Shown in pieces: positions 61,690-64,000 of a DNA stretch of 64,000 nt (the first letter of the stretch is position 1; each line of letters begins with the position of its first letter). Both the position numbers and the translations under genes were made by a program. The stretch is from Coemansia sp. RSA 487. Lineage: Eukaryota > Kickxellomycota > Kickxellomycetes > Kickxellales > Kickxellaceae. The notes below the pieces were generated by a model. The model saw nothing but the letters and a program-made list of their open reading frames with translations, searched no databases and was not told the DNA's origin. The stretch is from NCBI GenBank assembly GCA_027577595.1, contig JANBRJ010000005.1, positions 186,001 to 250,000 on the forward strand. The letters are read 5' to 3'.

Positions 61690-62357
61690 TATGTACGAAT
61701 TAAGTGAATGCAAACAACAAATAGGGCTCTATGCGTAGTGGGGTACAGAAAAAGAACAGGAAAACAAATAGTACAATATAAAAAAGCTGGGCTGGTTGGC
61801 TAGAATGCAATAAAAAAGTCTGAAAAGATGAAAAAGGCACAAGAGCTGGAGTATAAATGCGCATAAAAGTAAAAAATATATATCTAAAAGCAGCAGAAAG
61901 AAAGAAAAGAGACCTTCCAGAAAAACATCCTTTGCCTTTCAATGCTTTGTAAAAGGCTTCTTCGCCAGTGCAATTGATATTTGCTTTTTTTGGCTGTCAC
62001 CTGCCTTTGTAATCCAATGCTAACTACACTTTGTGCGCACGTGATAAGACACACTGTTGCAGCTATTGTACTGGTAGAGCCAGATACCTCCTACGTTCTG
62101 AATGGCTCAGCTCATGGCAGAGTCCAAAACCAAGCAGAACGGGTCTCTCCTGTTGCGAAACCCACAAACAGTCATTTCGTCACAATCCCCTCTCCCCGCT
62201 GCTTCTCTCCATTGAAAACTTTTATGCGCAGCACTCCAGCACCAAAGCCTGCGCTTCGCTTTCTCTTTCTGTTTTCTCTGTTTATTATAATTTATTACAA
62301 ACCTGCCTCCCTTTTTTGTTACCTACACGCCAAGAGCTGTAGAAACACACAAATAGC
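61690..62357. other. Divergent promoter region, RAB5 and UBE2T-like gene
   Basis: AT-rich; two overlapping plus-strand frames (61981-62385, 62031-62342) show no family features. Pyrimidine-rich stretch at about 62,250-62,310 precedes the E2 start. Confidence 0.5.
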
Positions 62358-64000
62358 ATGGGGTCACAAAATGCACGGCTCATGAAGGAGTTCCGAATGC
62401 TCCAGAAGGAGCTTCCACAAGGCATCATATGCACGCCCAGACACGAGCGGCTAGACAGCTACGAAGCGTCCATTGAAGGGCCGCCCAGCACGCCGTATGA
62501 AAACGGCAGGTTCCTAATCGACGTCTCGCTCTCGTCGCGCTATCCGATAGAACCGCCGTCGCTAAAGTTCAAATCAAAGATATACCACCCAAACATTGAC
62601 GACCACGGCAACATTTGCTTAGATGTACTAAAGTCTGGCAAGAAGGGCAGTTGGAATCCATCCTGGACACTTGGAAGAGTTCTTGTGGCGATGACTGTGC
62701 TGCTAAGCACGCCGAATCCTTACGACCCGCTTATGCCCGAAATAGCTGACCAGCTGCTCAATGACCACGCAGGATTCGAGAGGACTGCAAGGGAGTGGAC
62801 ATCCAAATACGCAATGGGCTTTAGCGACGATCCAGCAGAGTACATGGTCACGTCGCAGGAGCTTGCCCCGCAAACCCCAGAGAGACCAGCTCAGTCAGCT
62901 GAATCCAACGAGCATACGTCGCAAGATGTGAATGCCAAATCAAATAGTCCAGCATCTCAGGCGGCAGTGGCGGTCAAGTGCGTCGCGCCAGCAGATCCAG
63001 CATCGCCGACAGCACCAACAAGGAAGAAGCTCGGTCTTTCGCGCAAATCATCGTCTTCCAGCCCCGATCCCGTAAACTCGCTTCCACCTTTGCCCGGAAA
63101 GCTCCCGGCAGCAGGCATCAGAAGACTGGGGCTTAGTCGCAACCGCAACGCACAAAGGCAGCAGAAGCAGCAGCAGTCCTCTCTGCCAAGACAATCAGTA
63201 GATGGCTCTTCCCAGGCAGAGTCGATAGAGTTGACAAGCGACGATTCAGGCAGCAGTGTCCTACCAAAATCTCGGCAGCTAGATCTATCACTGAGCCCGA
63301 AAGCCCGAAAGACCAGAGACGATTCTGACTCGCAGAGCAGAAAGCGCCAGAAGAAAGGCACCAACAGCTTATCAAGGATATTGGCAAGCAATCATAAGAA
63401 ACCAAAGCCAAAAGCAGCACAATTAAGCTCACAAGACAATGGCAAAAAATTGGAGAGCTCCCAAGAAAGCGTTGCTTCTCCATCACTGGCACAAAAAGTA
63501 GTAACACGCATAGCCAAATCAACGTTGCCAAAGACGGGCGTGCAAAGGGACGTGCTCTATAGCAAATACACACCTGGATCGGCCGCAAGCGAAGAGTCAG
63601 AAGAGATCTTGTTTATACACGACCCTGCTTGCTCCAGCGCAGATGAGATCAACAGCAGCATGGACTACGAGTGCTTGCTCAGTCCTGGAAAGAACGCTGG
63701 TAGCAGAAATACAGCTGGAAGTTACGATGATTCTGAGGGCCTCCCTACTGTCAAGGAGTCGCCGTTGCCTTCCAGCAGTCCTTTACTCCACGACGCTGAT
63801 AGAAATGGCACCGAGGGTGATGCTGCTGTTGTTGCATCTGATCAAGCTTGCTCAAGCCACGATGCAAAAGATAAAGCTACAGATATTGCAGGCAAAGTCG
63901 TTCCCAAAGCGACTACTGCTCCAAGCGCCCGGAGAAAGGAGAAGGGAAAAGCAGTCGATTTCTCTCGGCAAGCCACGTCCAATTGCAACGATGGAGATGG
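62358..64000 (+). CDS. UBE2T: UBE2T-like ubiquitin-conjugating enzyme with long C-terminal tail, 3' end outside the window
   Basis: ATG at 62358, frame open to the window edge (547 codons seen, no stop). The UBC fold covers residues 1-155: RLMKEFRMLQKELPQGIICT, PPSTPYENGRFLIDVSLSSR, YPIEPPSLKFKSKIYHPNI, the catalytic Cys87 in GNICLDVLK, then GSWNPSWTLGRVLVAMTVLL and NPYDPLMPEIADQLL. The TPYENG, ICLDVLK and PNPYDPLM blocks resemble animal UBE2T, the Fanconi anaemia E2. Human UBE2T has its catalytic Cys at 86, one off. After residue 160 there is a Ser/Lys/Pro-rich disordered tail of at least 390 residues. It repeats a short KKLGLSRK/RRLGLSRN motif (about 218-225 and 255-262) and has acidic Ser-Asp patches, absent from human UBE2T (197 aa). 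Confidence 0.85.
   Translation, partial: MGSQNARLMKEFRMLQKELPQGIICTPRHERLDSYEASIEGPPSTPYENGRFLIDVSLSSRYPIEPPSLKFKSKIYHPNIDDHGNICLDVLKSGKKGSWNPSWTLGRVLVAMTVLLSTPNPYDPLMPEIADQLLNDHAGFERTAREWTSKYAMGFSDDPAEYMVTSQELAPQTPERPAQSAESNEHTSQDVNAKSNSPASQAAVAVKCVAPADPASPTAPTRKKLGLSRKSSSSSPDPVNSLPPLPGKLPAAGIRRLGLSRNRNAQRQQKQQQSSLPRQSVDGSSQAESIELTSDDSGSSVLPKSRQLDLSLSPKARKTRDDSDSQSRKRQKKGTNSLSRILASNHKKPKPKAAQLSSQDNGKKLESSQESVASPSLAQKVVTRIAKSTLPKTGVQRDVLYSKYTPGSAASEESEEILFIHDPACSSADEINSSMDYECLLSPGKNAGSRNTAGSYDDSEGLPTVKESPLPSSSPLLHDADRNGTEGDAAVVASDQACSSHDAKDKATDIAGKVVPKATTAPSARRKEKGKAVDFSRQATSNCNDGD

Overview
The window reads as nuclear DNA of an early-diverging fungus: compact, intron-poor genes on both strands separated by short AT-rich gaps. 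Fungus-specific or fungus-typical genes (DASH subunit DAD1, TVP18, a copper-fist transcription factor, a CPY-type carboxypeptidase, a Skg3/Caf120-type PH protein) sit beside genes that yeasts lack and animals keep (KAT14 of the ATAC complex, the little elongation complex subunit ICE2, UBE2T, endonuclease V, a SIRT1-like deacetylase). That mix, with few short GT-AG introns, suits a zoopagomycete such as Kickxellales, but the species is an inference.

Layout. 1-5,700: 3' end of the NEDD8 E1 regulatory subunit, then three minus-strand genes (secreted PLC-like phosphodiesterase, serine carboxypeptidase, TVP18). 5,700-8,280: AT-rich stretch with unexplained small frames (6,525-7,192) and an orphan four-helix membrane protein. 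8,281-14,788: ERG28, a WKF-domain (C7orf50-like) protein, TOM22, ZW10, endonuclease V. 16,165-27,239: a 4CL-like acyl-CoA ligase, PP4 catalytic subunit, a three-exon copper-fist factor and a four-exon KAT14. 27,846-33,478: a mobile-element island with a decayed IS630/mariner-like transposase, a broken Ty3/gypsy fossil and a nearly complete Fanzor gene. 33,848-37,696: Skg3/Caf120-like PH protein, followed by a 3.6-kb gene-poor gap. 41,304-49,968: TMEM97-like, EMC4, GYP1, CAB5, ICE2, DAD1. 50,390-64,000: Sir2/SIRT1, SWR1, external NADH dehydrogenase with an EF-hand, a three-exon RAB5 with a 25-nt microexon, and a UBE2T-like E2 running off the end.

The genes are not an operon or a biosynthetic cluster. 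Themes are chromatin and transcription (KAT14, ICE2, SIR2, SWR1), secretory-pathway traffic (ZW10, TVP18, EMC4, GYP1, RAB5), sterol and membrane lipid (ERG28, TMEM97-like), mitochondria (TOM22, NDE) and ubiquitin-type modification (NAE1/ULA1, UBE2T).

The standout is the Fanzor at 31,300-33,478, a eukaryotic TnpB-related RNA-guided nuclease. It carries recognisable RuvC-like motifs and a split zinc finger, a single one-base frame shift, and palindromic and repeated DNA just 3' of the gene that could include its guide RNA or element end.
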